The notes under the pieces are model-generated. The model was not told where the DNA came from. It did not search any database and worked only from the letters and a program-made list of their open reading frames with translations. The position numbers and the translations under genes are program-made. From an uncultured Acidimicrobiales bacterium (GTDB taxonomy: Bacteria; Actinomycetota; Acidimicrobiia; Acidimicrobiales; SHLQ01), in the NCBI GenBank assembly GCA_937969345.1, contig CALBVK010000012.1, positions 1 through 38,950 of the forward strand: a DNA stretch of 38,950 nt, read 5' to 3'. Positions 18,580 through 28,393 of the stretch are shown one piece after another; within the stretch, counting starts at the first letter, position 1; each line of letters opens with the position of its first letter.

Positions 18580-20067
18580 GTGGACACGATTCAGCATCTG
18601 ATCAATGGACAAATGGTCGCCGGCACGTCCGGGCAGACCAAGCCGGTCTTCAACCCAGCGACAGGCGAGCAAACCCGTGAGGTCGCGCTCGCTTCGGTCG
18701 AAGACGTCGACCTCGCGGTGCAAACCTCCCAGAAGGCGTACGAAGAGTGGCGCCACGTAAGCATCGCTCGTCGTACCAAGCTCATGTACGCGTTTCGCAA
18801 TCTCGTCGAAGCAAACGTCGACGAAATCGCCCGCCGGCTGACCGCCGAGCACGGCAAGGTCCTGTCCGATTCAGCTGGCGAGGTCGCCCGCGGTCTCGAG
18901 AACATCGAGTTCGCGTGCGGCATGGCCGAAGCGCTCAAGGGCAGCATCAGCGAGAACGCGTCGACAGGCGTCGACGTTCAGACCGTGCGTCGCCCGCTCG
19001 GTGTTGTCGCCGGGATCACCCCGTTCAACTTCCCGGCGATGATCCCGCTCTGGACGATTCCAAACGCCATCGCAGCCGGTAACGGCTTCATTCTCAAGCC
19101 GTCCGAGCGCGACCCATCCACGCCGATGTTCATCGCCGAGCTGTTCCACGAAGCTGGATTCCCCGATGGCCTGCTCAACGTGGTCAACGGCGACAAGGTC
19201 GCCGTCGACGCACTGCTCGAGCACGATCTCGTCAAGGCCATCAGCTTCGTTGGCTCGACCCCGATCGCGAAGTACATCTACTCAACCGCAGCCGAGAACG
19301 GCAAGCGCGTCCAGGCGCTCGGCGGCGCAAAGAACCACATGGTCGTCCTCCCAGACGCCGACATCGATCTGGCTGCCGACGCTGCGGTATCGGCTGGTTA
19401 CGGCTCGGCGGGCGAGCGCTGCATGGCGATCTCGGTCATCGTGGCTGTCGGCGATTCGGCAGATCCGCTGATCGAGGCGATTCGCCAACGCACGGACAAC
19501 TTGGTGATCGGCGATGGCACCGATGCCGCCAGCGAGATGGGTCCGCTCATCACCGCTGAACACCGCGATCGCGTCGCTGGATACATCGAAGCCGGTGCCG
19601 CCGATGGCGCCGACGTCGTGGTCGATGGTCGTACCCGGCAATTCGAGGGTGACGGGTTCTTCCTTGGTGTGAGCCTGCTCGACAACGTCACGACCGATAT
19701 GAGCGTGTACACCGACGAGATCTTTGGCCCCGTTCTCAGCGTGGTGCGCGTCGATACTTTTGCCGAGGCCATCGACATGATCGAGAAGAACCAATGGGGC
19801 AACGGCACCGCGGTATTCACCCGCGACGGTGGTGCTGCCCGCCGCTTCCAGGAAGAGGTCGAAGCGGGCATGGTCGGCATTAACGTCCCGGTCCCCGTGC
19901 CGGTCGGCTACCACAGCTTCGGCGGCTGGAACGACAGCTTCTTCGGTGACACGACCATGTACGGCCCCGAGGGTATGCGGTTCTACACCCGCCCAAAGGT
20001 CACGACCACCCGCTGGCCCGACCCAGCAACGAGCACCGTCGACCTCGGTTTCCCAACGAACCAGTAG
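18580..20067 (+). CDS. mmsA: CoA-acylating methylmalonate-semialdehyde dehydrogenase
   Basis: GTG start VDTIQHLINGQMVAGTSGQTKPVFNPATGE; PFNFPAMIPLWTIPNAIAAGN; GAKNHMVVLPDAD; GYGSAGERCMAISV (MMSDH active-site context); EIFGPVLSVVR. Confidence 0.95.
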   Translation: MDTIQHLINGQMVAGTSGQTKPVFNPATGEQTREVALASVEDVDLAVQTSQKAYEEWRHVSIARRTKLMYAFRNLVEANVDEIARRLTAEHGKVLSDSAGEVARGLENIEFACGMAEALKGSISENASTGVDVQTVRRPLGVVAGITPFNFPAMIPLWTIPNAIAAGNGFILKPSERDPSTPMFIAELFHEAGFPDGLLNVVNGDKVAVDALLEHDLVKAISFVGSTPIAKYIYSTAAENGKRVQALGGAKNHMVVLPDADIDLAADAAVSAGYGSAGERCMAISVIVAVGDSADPLIEAIRQRTDNLVIGDGTDAASEMGPLITAEHRDRVAGYIEAGAADGADVVVDGRTRQFEGDGFFLGVSLLDNVTTDMSVYTDEIFGPVLSVVRVDTFAEAIDMIEKNQWGNGTAVFTRDGGAARRFQEEVEAGMVGINVPVPVPVGYHSFGGWNDSFFGDTTMYGPEGMRFYTRPKVTTTRWPDPATSTVDLGFPTNQ

Positions 20068-20091
20068 CCCGTCGAACGAGTCGAAAACGAC

Positions 20092-20130
20092 AAACGCCGC
20101 CAGCAAGCTCGGAGCTCGCTGGCGGCGTTT
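20092..20130. terminator. Rho-independent-like hairpin downstream of mmsA
   Basis: 13-bp perfect stem AAACGCCGCCAGC / GCTGGCGGCGTTT. Confidence 0.85.
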
Positions 20131-20153
20131 CGCGTGTTATTGGTCGTGCAGAT

Positions 20154-20652
20154 CTAGAACGGGTTTCCGTCCGGGAAGATCGGCATGAGTTCGCCCTTGG
20201 GAACCTGAATGACTTGGTTATCGAGAATCTTGTCGTACAAGGTTTTCTTCTCGCCATCCCACAACATCCACAGGCCGCCGATGTAGCAGAACGAGTTCAA
20301 CACGTTCGATAGCAGCCACCGGATAACGGCTCCGCCAAGACCAACCGGTGCGCCGGTGTTGCTGACGACCTTGATGCCCTGAAGGCGCTTGCCTGGTGTT
20401 TGGCCGTGCTTGCCGATACCACCGACGTAGATACACCGCAGCGGCGAGTACGACGAGGTACAGCAAGATGCCGAGAAGCAACCCGAGTACATCGCTAATG
20501 GCGCCGATGATGGCGAGCACGATCACCACCGGAATCAACATTGCAAACATGATGGCCGCGTCGATCAGAACGGCGATGAGCCGCTGTCCGAAGGTGGCCG
20601 GTGTACCAGCCATGCCCATTGCAGGTGGTGGGGCTGATGGAAAGTCGCTCAT
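20154..20652 (-). pseudogene. RDD family membrane protein interrupted by an apparent frameshift
   Basis: Frame 1 from ATG at 20652 (MSDFPSAPPPAMGMAGTPATFGQRLIAVLIDAAIMFAMLIPVVIVLAII...LVVLAAAVYL) continues in another frame (GKHGQTPGKRLQGIKVVSNTGAPVGLGGAVIRWLLSNVLNSFCYIGGLWMLWDGEKKTLYDKILDNQVI); switch near 20411-20440. Confidence 0.8.
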
Positions 20653-20803
20653 GTAATTGGTCCCGTCCTTACAGGTGGGACGGCGACTCGCCGCCCTCGG
20701 TTTTCTTACCGATTGTCTAGCACCCGGGCTCCATTCCATGTCGATCCGAGCTCATTGTCCGTTCCGTAGTTCGGGGCAGCGATTGCTGTGCTACACACAG
20801 AGG

Positions 20804-22219
20804 ATGAGTAGACCTACAACCCTCGGAGAGCTCGTCGCGTCGGGATGGACCTCGGTTCCCGTCGCAGAAGAACTGCGTCGCAACGCAATCGAACGGATTC
20901 GCAACGGCGAGTCCCTCGTCGCCGAAGTGCTCGGTTACGAAGACACGGTGCTTCCCCAGTTGGAGAACGCGCTGCTCGCTGGTCACGACGTGATCTTTCT
21001 CGGCGAACGCGGTCAGGCCAAGACCCGAATGATTCGAAGCCTCACCGATCTCCTCGACGAGTGGATGCCGATCGTGGCTGGCTCCGAGATCAACGACGAT
21101 CCGCTCAATCCCGTGTCGGCCCACGCACGGACCCTCGTTGCCGAGAAGGGCGACGACACCCCGATCGATTGGGTTCACCGCGACGAGCGCTACGGCGAGA
21201 AGCTCGCAACCCCCGACACATCGATTGCCGACCTCATTGGCGAAGTCGATCCAATCAAGGTCGCCGAGGGCCGGTACCTCAGCGACGAACTGACGTTGCA
21301 CTACGGCATGGTTCCTCGAACCAACCGCGGCATCTTTGCGTTGAACGAGCTACCCGATCTGTCCGAGCGAATTCAGGTCGGCCTGCTCAATGTGCTTGAG
21401 GAGCGCGATGTTCAGATTCGCGGCTACAAGGTACGCCTCCCGCTCGATGTCGTGCTGTTCGCTTCGGCGAACCCAGAGGACTACACGAACCGCGGACGAA
21501 TCATCACGCCGCTCAAGGACCGGTTCGGATCACAGATCCGGACGCACTACCCGCTCGACGTCGAGACGGAGATGACGATCGTCAGTCAGGAAGCGGTCCT
21601 GCCTCCCGCCGACGTCGTGGATGTTCGGGTTCCCGAGTTCATGCTCGAGATTGTTTCCGAGTTCTCCCAGCAAGCCCGTCAGTCCAGCCAGATCAGCCAG
21701 CGCTCGGGCGTATCGGTGCGCCTCAGCGTTGCGAACTATGAGGCGATCGTCGCGAACGCCATTCGCCGGAGCCTGTCCGCTGGCCACGATGTTGCCGTGC
21801 CCCGCGTCGGTGACTTGTCGGCTATTGCGGCGACGACCTCGGGCAAGATCGAGGTCGAAGCGTTCGAGGACGGTAGTGAAGGTCGCGTTATCGATGCACT
21901 CGTGCGGTCCTCGGTGCACACGACCTTCGTCGATTCGGTCGACCCGACCTTGCACGGCGCGATCGTCGACGCGTTCGAGAACGGAGTCACGGTCGACGTT
22001 GGAGCCGATGTCTCTCCGGACGCGTACGTGCAGTTGCTCGCCGAGGTGCCGTCATTACAACCAGCGGTCGATGCACTGTTCGAGGGCGACGACGTCGATG
22101 CGAGCCACCCTGCGGTCGTGGCTTCTGCGATCGAGCTCATCCTCGAGGGGTTGCATCTCGCGAAGCGCCTCAACAAGAACGTCCATGGCGGATCTGCACA
22201 GTATCGAGGCCGCAACTAG
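20804..22219 (+). CDS. AAA ATPase, MoxR/magnesium-chelatase-like
   Basis: Walker A-like GERGQAKTRMIR; GIFALNELPDLSERIQVGLLNVLEERDVQIRGYKVRLPLDVVLFASANPEDYTNRGRIITPLKDRFGSQIRTHYPL. Start MSRPTTLGELVASGW. Confidence 0.88.
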   Translation: MSRPTTLGELVASGWTSVPVAEELRRNAIERIRNGESLVAEVLGYEDTVLPQLENALLAGHDVIFLGERGQAKTRMIRSLTDLLDEWMPIVAGSEINDDPLNPVSAHARTLVAEKGDDTPIDWVHRDERYGEKLATPDTSIADLIGEVDPIKVAEGRYLSDELTLHYGMVPRTNRGIFALNELPDLSERIQVGLLNVLEERDVQIRGYKVRLPLDVVLFASANPEDYTNRGRIITPLKDRFGSQIRTHYPLDVETEMTIVSQEAVLPPADVVDVRVPEFMLEIVSEFSQQARQSSQISQRSGVSVRLSVANYEAIVANAIRRSLSAGHDVAVPRVGDLSAIAATTSGKIEVEAFEDGSEGRVIDALVRSSVHTTFVDSVDPTLHGAIVDAFENGVTVDVGADVSPDAYVQLLAEVPSLQPAVDALFEGDDVDASHPAVVASAIELILEGLHLAKRLNKNVHGGSAQYRGRN

Positions 22220-22318
22220 GCCATTGGGAATCGCGTCACGCGATTGCAACGACATCTTTACGGGACATTTTGCCCCGGTGGTGCCTACTGTGCGTGACAA
22301 GGCGTAGGAGGCGATGTC

Positions 22319-23863
22319 GTGACAGAGGGCCAGCAACCACCACCACCCGAGGCGGGTACGAAGACCACCGCGGTGGCAACACCAACAAGTGGGGTGACGC
22401 CAGCAGAACCACCATCCCCGCAGGTGTTTCCGCTGCGAGAAGACAAACCGATCGCGACGTGGACCGAGGTCGGTTTGATCGTCGCTGCGGGGTTCATGGG
22501 CAACCTCGCATTGCGGTCATCGATTGCCACAGCTGCGGCAAGCATGGCCATCATCTTGGTCATCGCAGCTCTGTTCGCTTCGGGGCGTGTGTTCCAAAAG
22601 GGCACTCTCGGACTCGTTCTTCTCGCGGCGATCCTGATGCCGTGGCTCACCATTCGAGCGGACCCATCGCTTACCGCTGTCACCACGGCGATGATCGTTG
22701 TCTTGCTCGCAATTGCCGCAGGCATCACCATGCACGGGTCGGTATTCAATAGTTCGGTTCGGGAACACGCGTCGCATGTTGGTTCGATCGTGTACGAGTG
22801 GATCTACGGTTTCGCCATGGTGCAGCGGCTTGTCGCGTTGGCGACAAAGGATCAGCGCGCGACACCGTTGTTGCGCGGTATCGCTGTGGCTGTTCCGGTC
22901 CTCATCGTGTTCACCACGCTGTTGGCTTCCGCCGACGAGGTGTTTGCTCGGTTCTTGCTTATTGGAAACCTGCCGTCACTGATTGGCCACATAGTCCTGA
23001 CAGCCGTGGTCGCAGGTGGTCTGTTCGTGTTTGTGAGCCGCTCGGCGCATGAGACTCGCGCTCCGTCGGACCCGGTGAACATTCGACTGCTCGGTCCCGT
23101 TGAGATCACGATGATCCTGGGCGGATTGGTTCTGCTCTTCGGCGCCTTTGTGGCGACCCAGGTGGTTGTCGCTGCTGGCGGAGCAAGCCATGTGCTCGAG
23201 ACCGAAGGGCTTACTCAGGCCGACCACGCTCGCCGTGGTTTCTTTCAGTTGCTGTGGGTTGCTGGCCTAGCCGTTGCGCTCGTTGGAACGCTGCGAGCAG
23301 TGCGCGTGCAAGATCCCGAACGCGGCACCGACCGGTTCACGCCGCTCGCGTTGGTGACGCTCGTGCTCACCCTCGTCATCGCCGCGGTAAGCATTCAGCG
23401 TCTCAGCCTCTACATCGGGTCCTTTGGACTGACCCCGCTTCGTGTCTGGGCGCTCGCTGGGGCTGGAGCGGTGGCGGTTGCGATAGCGCTGTTCGCAGCG
23501 TCTATCGCCGGCGTCCGAGCCGATCGAAGCTGGTACCCGGGCGCCGTGCTTATGTTGGCATTCGCGCTCGTTCTTGGTCTGAACGTCGCCAATCCCGACC
23601 GCATCGTGGCCGAGTACAACATGCATCACTCGGCCGAGCTCGACACCTATGCGCTCAGCAAGCTGAGCGACGATGCCGTCACCTCCATCATTTCCGAGCT
23701 CGATACGTTGCCGCAGGCTCAACGGGCCGACGTCACGTCTCGGTTGTGCGTACGGCTCGACCGTCAGACGAACTATGGGTTCCTCGAGTACAACCGCAGC
23801 TCCTCTTCGGCTGACGCAGCGCTCGATGCGCTGTGCGGTACCCGACCCACACTCGGCGACTAA
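22319..23863 (+). CDS. DUF4153/DUF4173 domain-containing membrane protein (copy 1)
   Basis: GTG start with TAGGAGG RBS; LLASADEVFARFLL, GFFQLLWVAGL, LNVANPDRIVAEYNM motifs; many TM helices. Confidence 0.8.
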   Translation: MTEGQQPPPPEAGTKTTAVATPTSGVTPAEPPSPQVFPLREDKPIATWTEVGLIVAAGFMGNLALRSSIATAAASMAIILVIAALFASGRVFQKGTLGLVLLAAILMPWLTIRADPSLTAVTTAMIVVLLAIAAGITMHGSVFNSSVREHASHVGSIVYEWIYGFAMVQRLVALATKDQRATPLLRGIAVAVPVLIVFTTLLASADEVFARFLLIGNLPSLIGHIVLTAVVAGGLFVFVSRSAHETRAPSDPVNIRLLGPVEITMILGGLVLLFGAFVATQVVVAAGGASHVLETEGLTQADHARRGFFQLLWVAGLAVALVGTLRAVRVQDPERGTDRFTPLALVTLVLTLVIAAVSIQRLSLYIGSFGLTPLRVWALAGAGAVAVAIALFAASIAGVRADRSWYPGAVLMLAFALVLGLNVANPDRIVAEYNMHHSAELDTYALSKLSDDAVTSIISELDTLPQAQRADVTSRLCVRLDRQTNYGFLEYNRSSSSADAALDALCGTRPTLGD

Positions 23864-25275
23864 TGGATGCGGTAGCGGCTTCGGAATCTGAACTCTCCGT
23901 CGACCCCGACGACGGCTCTGAAGTTAGCGATGGCCGGTATGCCCGCGCCTCGATGTTCGGCTTGGCGTTCGCGGCGATCGTGGCCGTCTCGTCATCAACG
24001 TTCTCGGGTATCGGCTTGGCGATTACGGTTGCAGCGGCGCTGGTCGGCCTCGCTGTCGCCATTGGTCTTTGGTCGCGTACTGGTGTCTGGTTACTGTCAA
24101 CGGCTTCGTTGGTGCCGTGGTTGCTGGTCCGTGACAACACGTGGTTGTCGATCAGCATCGTGTGCACAGCCTTGCTGGCTGCGTTTCTGGCGTCAGTGGC
24201 CGCTGCTACCGAACAGCAGATCGACGATGCATCGCTCGGCGCAGTGTTTCGACGCAGTGCCCGTCCAACGGCTGTCGATGTCCTGGGATCCTCCGAGCGA
24301 GCGATCTTCGCTGTTGTTCGCGGCGTTCTCGTCGCAACGCCGATCGTTGCGCTCTTTTGGACGCTGCTCGCATCGGCCGATGATGTGTTCGCCGAGATTG
24401 CTAGCCCGTCGATTATTCCGGTCGCCCGAGGAGCGCTCTTCGTGATCATCTTGCCGGTCGCTCTGCTCGCAAGTCGCTTCGCCATGGTTGGCAGACCGTC
24501 GCTGCCCGGGCCGAGTCGCCGGCGTTTTGGTGTGGTCGAAGCGAGCATCGTGCTCGGTGCAGTGTCGGCGCTATTTGCCGTGTTCATTGCGCTACGGCTC
24601 GCGACCGTTGGCCGTGAACTGAGCGATGCCGCGTGGAGAGGTGAGGTCCGATCCGGCTTCTTCCAATTGCTCTGGGTGGCTGCGCTCACGGTTCTGCTGG
24701 TGCTCGCTATCCGTCAGGTAGCCGGCACGCCACGACTGAGTGGCCGCCTAAAGCACCTCGCTCTTCTCACGATTGGGCTTGCCGCCATCATCGACATATT
24801 GGCGATCCAGCGAATCGGCGAGTACGTCGATCGGACGTTCCTGAGTCCACTCCGATTCTGGTCCTTTGGCTTTGGGCTGTGGCTGCTCGTCGTGCTCGCG
24901 CTCACCGCTTTGCGCGTGGCGAACGTTCGGCCAAACGCGCAGTGGTTCACCGCTGCCCTCGTGACCAGCTGGGTCGTGTTCATCTTCGTCCTCGGCGTGG
25001 TGAACCCGGATCAACGCATCGCCACACACAACTTTGCGAACCCGCCGACCGGAGAGGACGAGTGGATAGCCGTTCGCCCGTTGATGTGGCTTTCCGAGGA
25101 CGCGACCCCGGTGATTGTGGAAAACATCGAGGTTCTTCGACCCATGCCAAACGATCGATACATTCGCGTTGTCGATCATCTGTGCAGCCGGCGCATCGAT
25201 GATTCGTGGCGCGATATCCACGTCAGTCGGCGCGCTGCTCAGGACGCGATCGTCGATCTGTGCGCCGGCCGGTAG
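23863..25275 (+). CDS. DUF4153/DUF4173 domain-containing membrane protein (copy 2)
   Basis: ATG overlaps upstream TAA (TAATG); LLASADDVFAEI, GFFQLLWVAAL, LGVVNPDQRIATHNF parallel copy 1. Confidence 0.8.
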   Translation: MDAVAASESELSVDPDDGSEVSDGRYARASMFGLAFAAIVAVSSSTFSGIGLAITVAAALVGLAVAIGLWSRTGVWLLSTASLVPWLLVRDNTWLSISIVCTALLAAFLASVAAATEQQIDDASLGAVFRRSARPTAVDVLGSSERAIFAVVRGVLVATPIVALFWTLLASADDVFAEIASPSIIPVARGALFVIILPVALLASRFAMVGRPSLPGPSRRRFGVVEASIVLGAVSALFAVFIALRLATVGRELSDAAWRGEVRSGFFQLLWVAALTVLLVLAIRQVAGTPRLSGRLKHLALLTIGLAAIIDILAIQRIGEYVDRTFLSPLRFWSFGFGLWLLVVLALTALRVANVRPNAQWFTAALVTSWVVFIFVLGVVNPDQRIATHNFANPPTGEDEWIAVRPLMWLSEDATPVIVENIEVLRPMPNDRYIRVVDHLCSRRIDDSWRDIHVSRRAAQDAIVDLCAGR

Positions 25276-25318
25276 AGGCCTTCGGCTGAATCGATGCTGG
25301 GCCGATAGCCTTCGGGCC

Positions 25319-26302
25319 ATGAAAAGAGTGTTCAGCGGCATCCAACCATCAGGTGAGCTTCACCTCGGAAACCTTCTCGGTGCACTGATCAACTGGTCGA
25401 AGCTCCAAGACGACCACGACGCCGTCTATTGCGTTGTCGATCTTCATGCGCTGACCCTTCCACAGGACCCCGAAGTGCTCCGCAAGAACACCATCGAACT
25501 CGCACAGCTGCTGATGGCTGTTGGCATCGATCCGGAGCGCTCGATCCTGTTTGTGCAGAGCCAGGTTCCACAGCACCCGCAGCTGGCGTGGTTGATGGAG
25601 TGCACGGTGAGCTACGGCGAGCTCAGCCGTATGACGGCGTTTAAGGACAAGTCGAATCGCGATTCGACCAAGTTCATCTCCGCGGGGTTGTTCACCTACC
25701 CGGCGCTTCAGGCCGCCGACATCTTGTTGTACGACACCGATGTTGTTCCCGTTGGCGACGATCAGCGTCAGCACATCGAAATCACTCGCGACATCGCCGA
25801 GCGATTCAACTCGCGGTTCGGCGACACCTTCGTCGTTCCCGAACACCGGATCCCGCCAGCGGGGGCTCGGGTCATGGACCTGCAGCATCCCGATCGGAAG
25901 ATGTCGAAGTCCGAAGGCGAGAGCCCGGGAACGGTCTTTGTGCTCGAGGACTTCGCGAAGGTCGAAAAGAAGTTCAAGCGAGCGGTAACCGATAGCGACG
26001 GTGAGGTTCGGTACGACATCGAAGCCAAGCCTGGTGTGTCCAACCTGCTCGACATCTTGTCGGCCTGTACGGGCGAGAGCCCGCAAGCGCTCGCTGAGAA
26101 GTACGAGCAATATGGTCCGCTCAAGGGCGATACCGCCGAGGCCGTCATCGAACTCTTGCGCCCAATTCAGGAACGCTTCGCCGAACTCCAAGCAGACCCC
26201 GGTGAGACGCAGCGGTTGTTGCGGATCGGGGCAGACAAGGCTGAAGCCATCGCTGCGGATGTGTTGGCTAGAGCAAAGAACAACATTGGGTTGCTGAGCT
26301 AA
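25319..26302 (+). CDS. trpS: tryptophanyl-tRNA synthetase
   Basis: MKRVFSGIQPSGELHLGNLLGAL (HIGH-like), DLHALTLPQDP, KMSKSEGESPGTVFVLED (KMSKS). Confidence 0.97.
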   Translation: MKRVFSGIQPSGELHLGNLLGALINWSKLQDDHDAVYCVVDLHALTLPQDPEVLRKNTIELAQLLMAVGIDPERSILFVQSQVPQHPQLAWLMECTVSYGELSRMTAFKDKSNRDSTKFISAGLFTYPALQAADILLYDTDVVPVGDDQRQHIEITRDIAERFNSRFGDTFVVPEHRIPPAGARVMDLQHPDRKMSKSEGESPGTVFVLEDFAKVEKKFKRAVTDSDGEVRYDIEAKPGVSNLLDILSACTGESPQALAEKYEQYGPLKGDTAEAVIELLRPIQERFAELQADPGETQRLLRIGADKAEAIAADVLARAKNNIGLLS

Positions 26303-26319
26303 GTGCGGTTAGTGATCGG

Positions 26320-27135
26320 TCACGCTGTCTGTAGGTGATGGAACGCGATTGCGGCTGCGTTCGCCACGTTGAGCGAATCCACACCGTTTGCCATGGGGAT
26401 CCGCACTCGGTGTTGGGCGGCGGCCATCGTTGGTTCGGTGAGGCCTGGTCCCTCGGCACCCAAGAGAACCGCCGCCTTCTTCGGCGCTGAGAAGTCGCGA
26501 AGCGCAACGTCACCGTTCGGAGTGAGCGCAACGGTCGTGACCCCGGCAGCGTGAACGGCGTCGAGTCCATTGGGAAGTGGAGCGAGTCTCGTGTGAGGAA
26601 TCGCAAATACCTGGCCCATCGATGCACGTACGGCACGTCGGTAGAGCGGGTCTGCGCATTGAGGATCGAGAAGCACTGCGCCGATTCCGAGCGCGGCAGC
26701 GTTGCGCATGATGACCCCAAGATTGTTTGGGTTGTTGACGTTCTCGAGAACGGCGAACGTCGAGTGCTGTTCGAGAAGCTCGCCGAGTTCGGGGAGTGGT
26801 GGACGGCTGAAACACGCGATTGGATCGCGCAGCTCGGGCCGGCCTGTCACCTCGGTCAAGACGCTGTCGCTTGCGAGATACACGTCTGCATCGCCGACAG
26901 CTTCCGGGAGTGGCTTTGTGCGACGGCCCGCGATGAGTACGGAGCGCAAGGAGTATCCGTGTGTGATTGCCCGGTCGATCACGAGATCGCCCTCGGCCAT
27001 AAAGACTGACGCCATGTCTCCATCGGCGCGCTCTCGCTGCTTGCGCGTTTCTTGGTCCCGCAGTCCAAGAAATGGCTCGATTCGGGGGTCGTCTGGGTGG
27101 TCGATCGGGATCAGCACGGCTGTCCATCGTACGAC
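26320..27135 (-). CDS. TrmH/SpoU family RNA methyltransferase
   Basis: FAVLENVNNPNNLGVIMRNAAALGIGAVLLDP, VLLGAEGPGLTEPT, VRIPMANGVDSLNVANAAAIAFHHL. Start near VRWTAVLIPIDHP is approximate. Confidence 0.92.
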   Translation of the reverse strand, partial: VVRWTAVLIPIDHPDDPRIEPFLGLRDQETRKQRERADGDMASVFMAEGDLVIDRAITHGYSLRSVLIAGRRTKPLPEAVGDADVYLASDSVLTEVTGRPELRDPIACFSRPPLPELGELLEQHSTFAVLENVNNPNNLGVIMRNAAALGIGAVLLDPQCADPLYRRAVRASMGQVFAIPHTRLAPLPNGLDAVHAAGVTTVALTPNGDVALRDFSAPKKAAVLLGAEGPGLTEPTMAAAQHRVRIPMANGVDSLNVANAAAIAFHHLQTA

Positions 27136-27265
27136 GGCGCTAGGCCCAACGGCCGTGGCGGCCCCCACGGCGGCCGACTTACGGTGGTGAGAAGAGTGAA
27201 ATATCTCACGCAGCCGCGCATCCGCGGGATCGGCGTAGGCCGTAGGTGAGGCGAGGGAGAGTTGC

Positions 27266-28393
27266 ATGGAAGAAGCAAAGGGTTCACCGAGCGGGTCGTT
27301 GTCGACCGTCGTTCTCGATGTCGATGACCTCACGGCGGTGATCGCCGACGTTGGGCTCGACGCATTTATGGATCAGCTCATTGAGGAGCTCGGGCGCGAG
27401 ATTGGTGCGTTCGACCCCGCTCGTGTGGAACATCAGATTCGTTCGGGGTTCAACTACGACACACCCGAGCATGGTCTGGTCGAGTGGATGCCCACCATGG
27501 TCGCCGGTGATGTTGTCTCGGTGAAGACGGTCGGATACCACCCTTCCAATCCCGAACAGCGAAGACTGCCGAGTGTGCTCGCAACGACTGCGTTGTACGA
27601 CACGACCACGGGAAGCCTGACCGCTATCTGCGAGGCGACCTTGCTCACGGCTCTTCGGACCGGTGCTGCGTCGGCGGTGGTCACCAACGTTTCTACCGGA
27701 CCGGGTCCGCTGGTGCTCGGCGTGGTGGGGTGTGGCGCTCAAGCCGTCACCCAGATCCACGCGCTGAGCCGAGTTCGTACGATCGATCGGCTGATCGTGA
27801 CCGACACGAATCCGAACGTCGCTCGGAGCCTTGCCGATCGGCTTCCCGAAGGTTTGCCCACGCCGCAGGTCGTCGACAGCTCCGAGTTCAACAAGACCGT
27901 CGGTTGGATGGACGTGATCTGCACGTGTACCTCCGTACCTATCGGCGATGGCGCAGTGGTCGATCTTTCCCGCGCACGGCCTGGTTTGCACATCAACGCT
28001 GTCGGAGCCGACTTCCCTGGCAAGACCGAGCTACCGATCGACTACTTGCGAGCAGCAACGGTGATTCCCGATGTACTCGATCAGTGTCTCATCGAGGGAG
28101 AGTCGCAACGCCTCGACCGAAGTGAGCTGGGTCCGTCGATGGTTGACGTGCTTTCGGGAGCAGCAGTTCCACTCGTCGGCGCTCAGACCGTCTTCGATTC
28201 GACCGGATGGTCATATGAAGACCTGCTGGCCGCCCGGCTATTTCGAACGCACGCTGTCCGGCTCGGCCTCGGCACGACGGTCGATTTGCAGCGTTCACCG
28301 GTCGACCCCTACGACCCCTATGAGTCGTTGCGCGGCACTACTGCTGCGCTGCGATCCACTGAAAACTCGGCTTTGGCTCGCGGCTTCGGCTGA
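27266..28393 (+). CDS. ornithine cyclodeaminase/mu-crystallin family protein
   Basis: DYDTPEHGLVEWMPTM-like substrate region, TALRTGAASAVVT, LGVVGCGAQAVTQIHAL, VDVICTCTSVPIGDGAVVDLSRARPGLHINAVGAD. Confidence 0.92.
   Translation: MEEAKGSPSGSLSTVVLDVDDLTAVIADVGLDAFMDQLIEELGREIGAFDPARVEHQIRSGFNYDTPEHGLVEWMPTMVAGDVVSVKTVGYHPSNPEQRRLPSVLATTALYDTTTGSLTAICEATLLTALRTGAASAVVTNVSTGPGPLVLGVVGCGAQAVTQIHALSRVRTIDRLIVTDTNPNVARSLADRLPEGLPTPQVVDSSEFNKTVGWMDVICTCTSVPIGDGAVVDLSRARPGLHINAVGADFPGKTELPIDYLRAATVIPDVLDQCLIEGESQRLDRSELGPSMVDVLSGAAVPLVGAQTVFDSTGWSYEDLLAARLFRTHAVRLGLGTTVDLQRSPVDPYDPYESLRGTTAALRSTENSALARGFG

Noticed and set aside
25349-26191. 280-aa minus-strand ORF
   Set aside because: Antisense to trpS, which is unambiguous.
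27265-27268. Overlapping divergent ATG start codons (CATG) of trmH-like and ornithine-cyclodeaminase-like genes
   Set aside because: The methyltransferase family similarity begins around VRWTAVLIPIDHP (about 27135), so the upstream ATG is probably not its real start.
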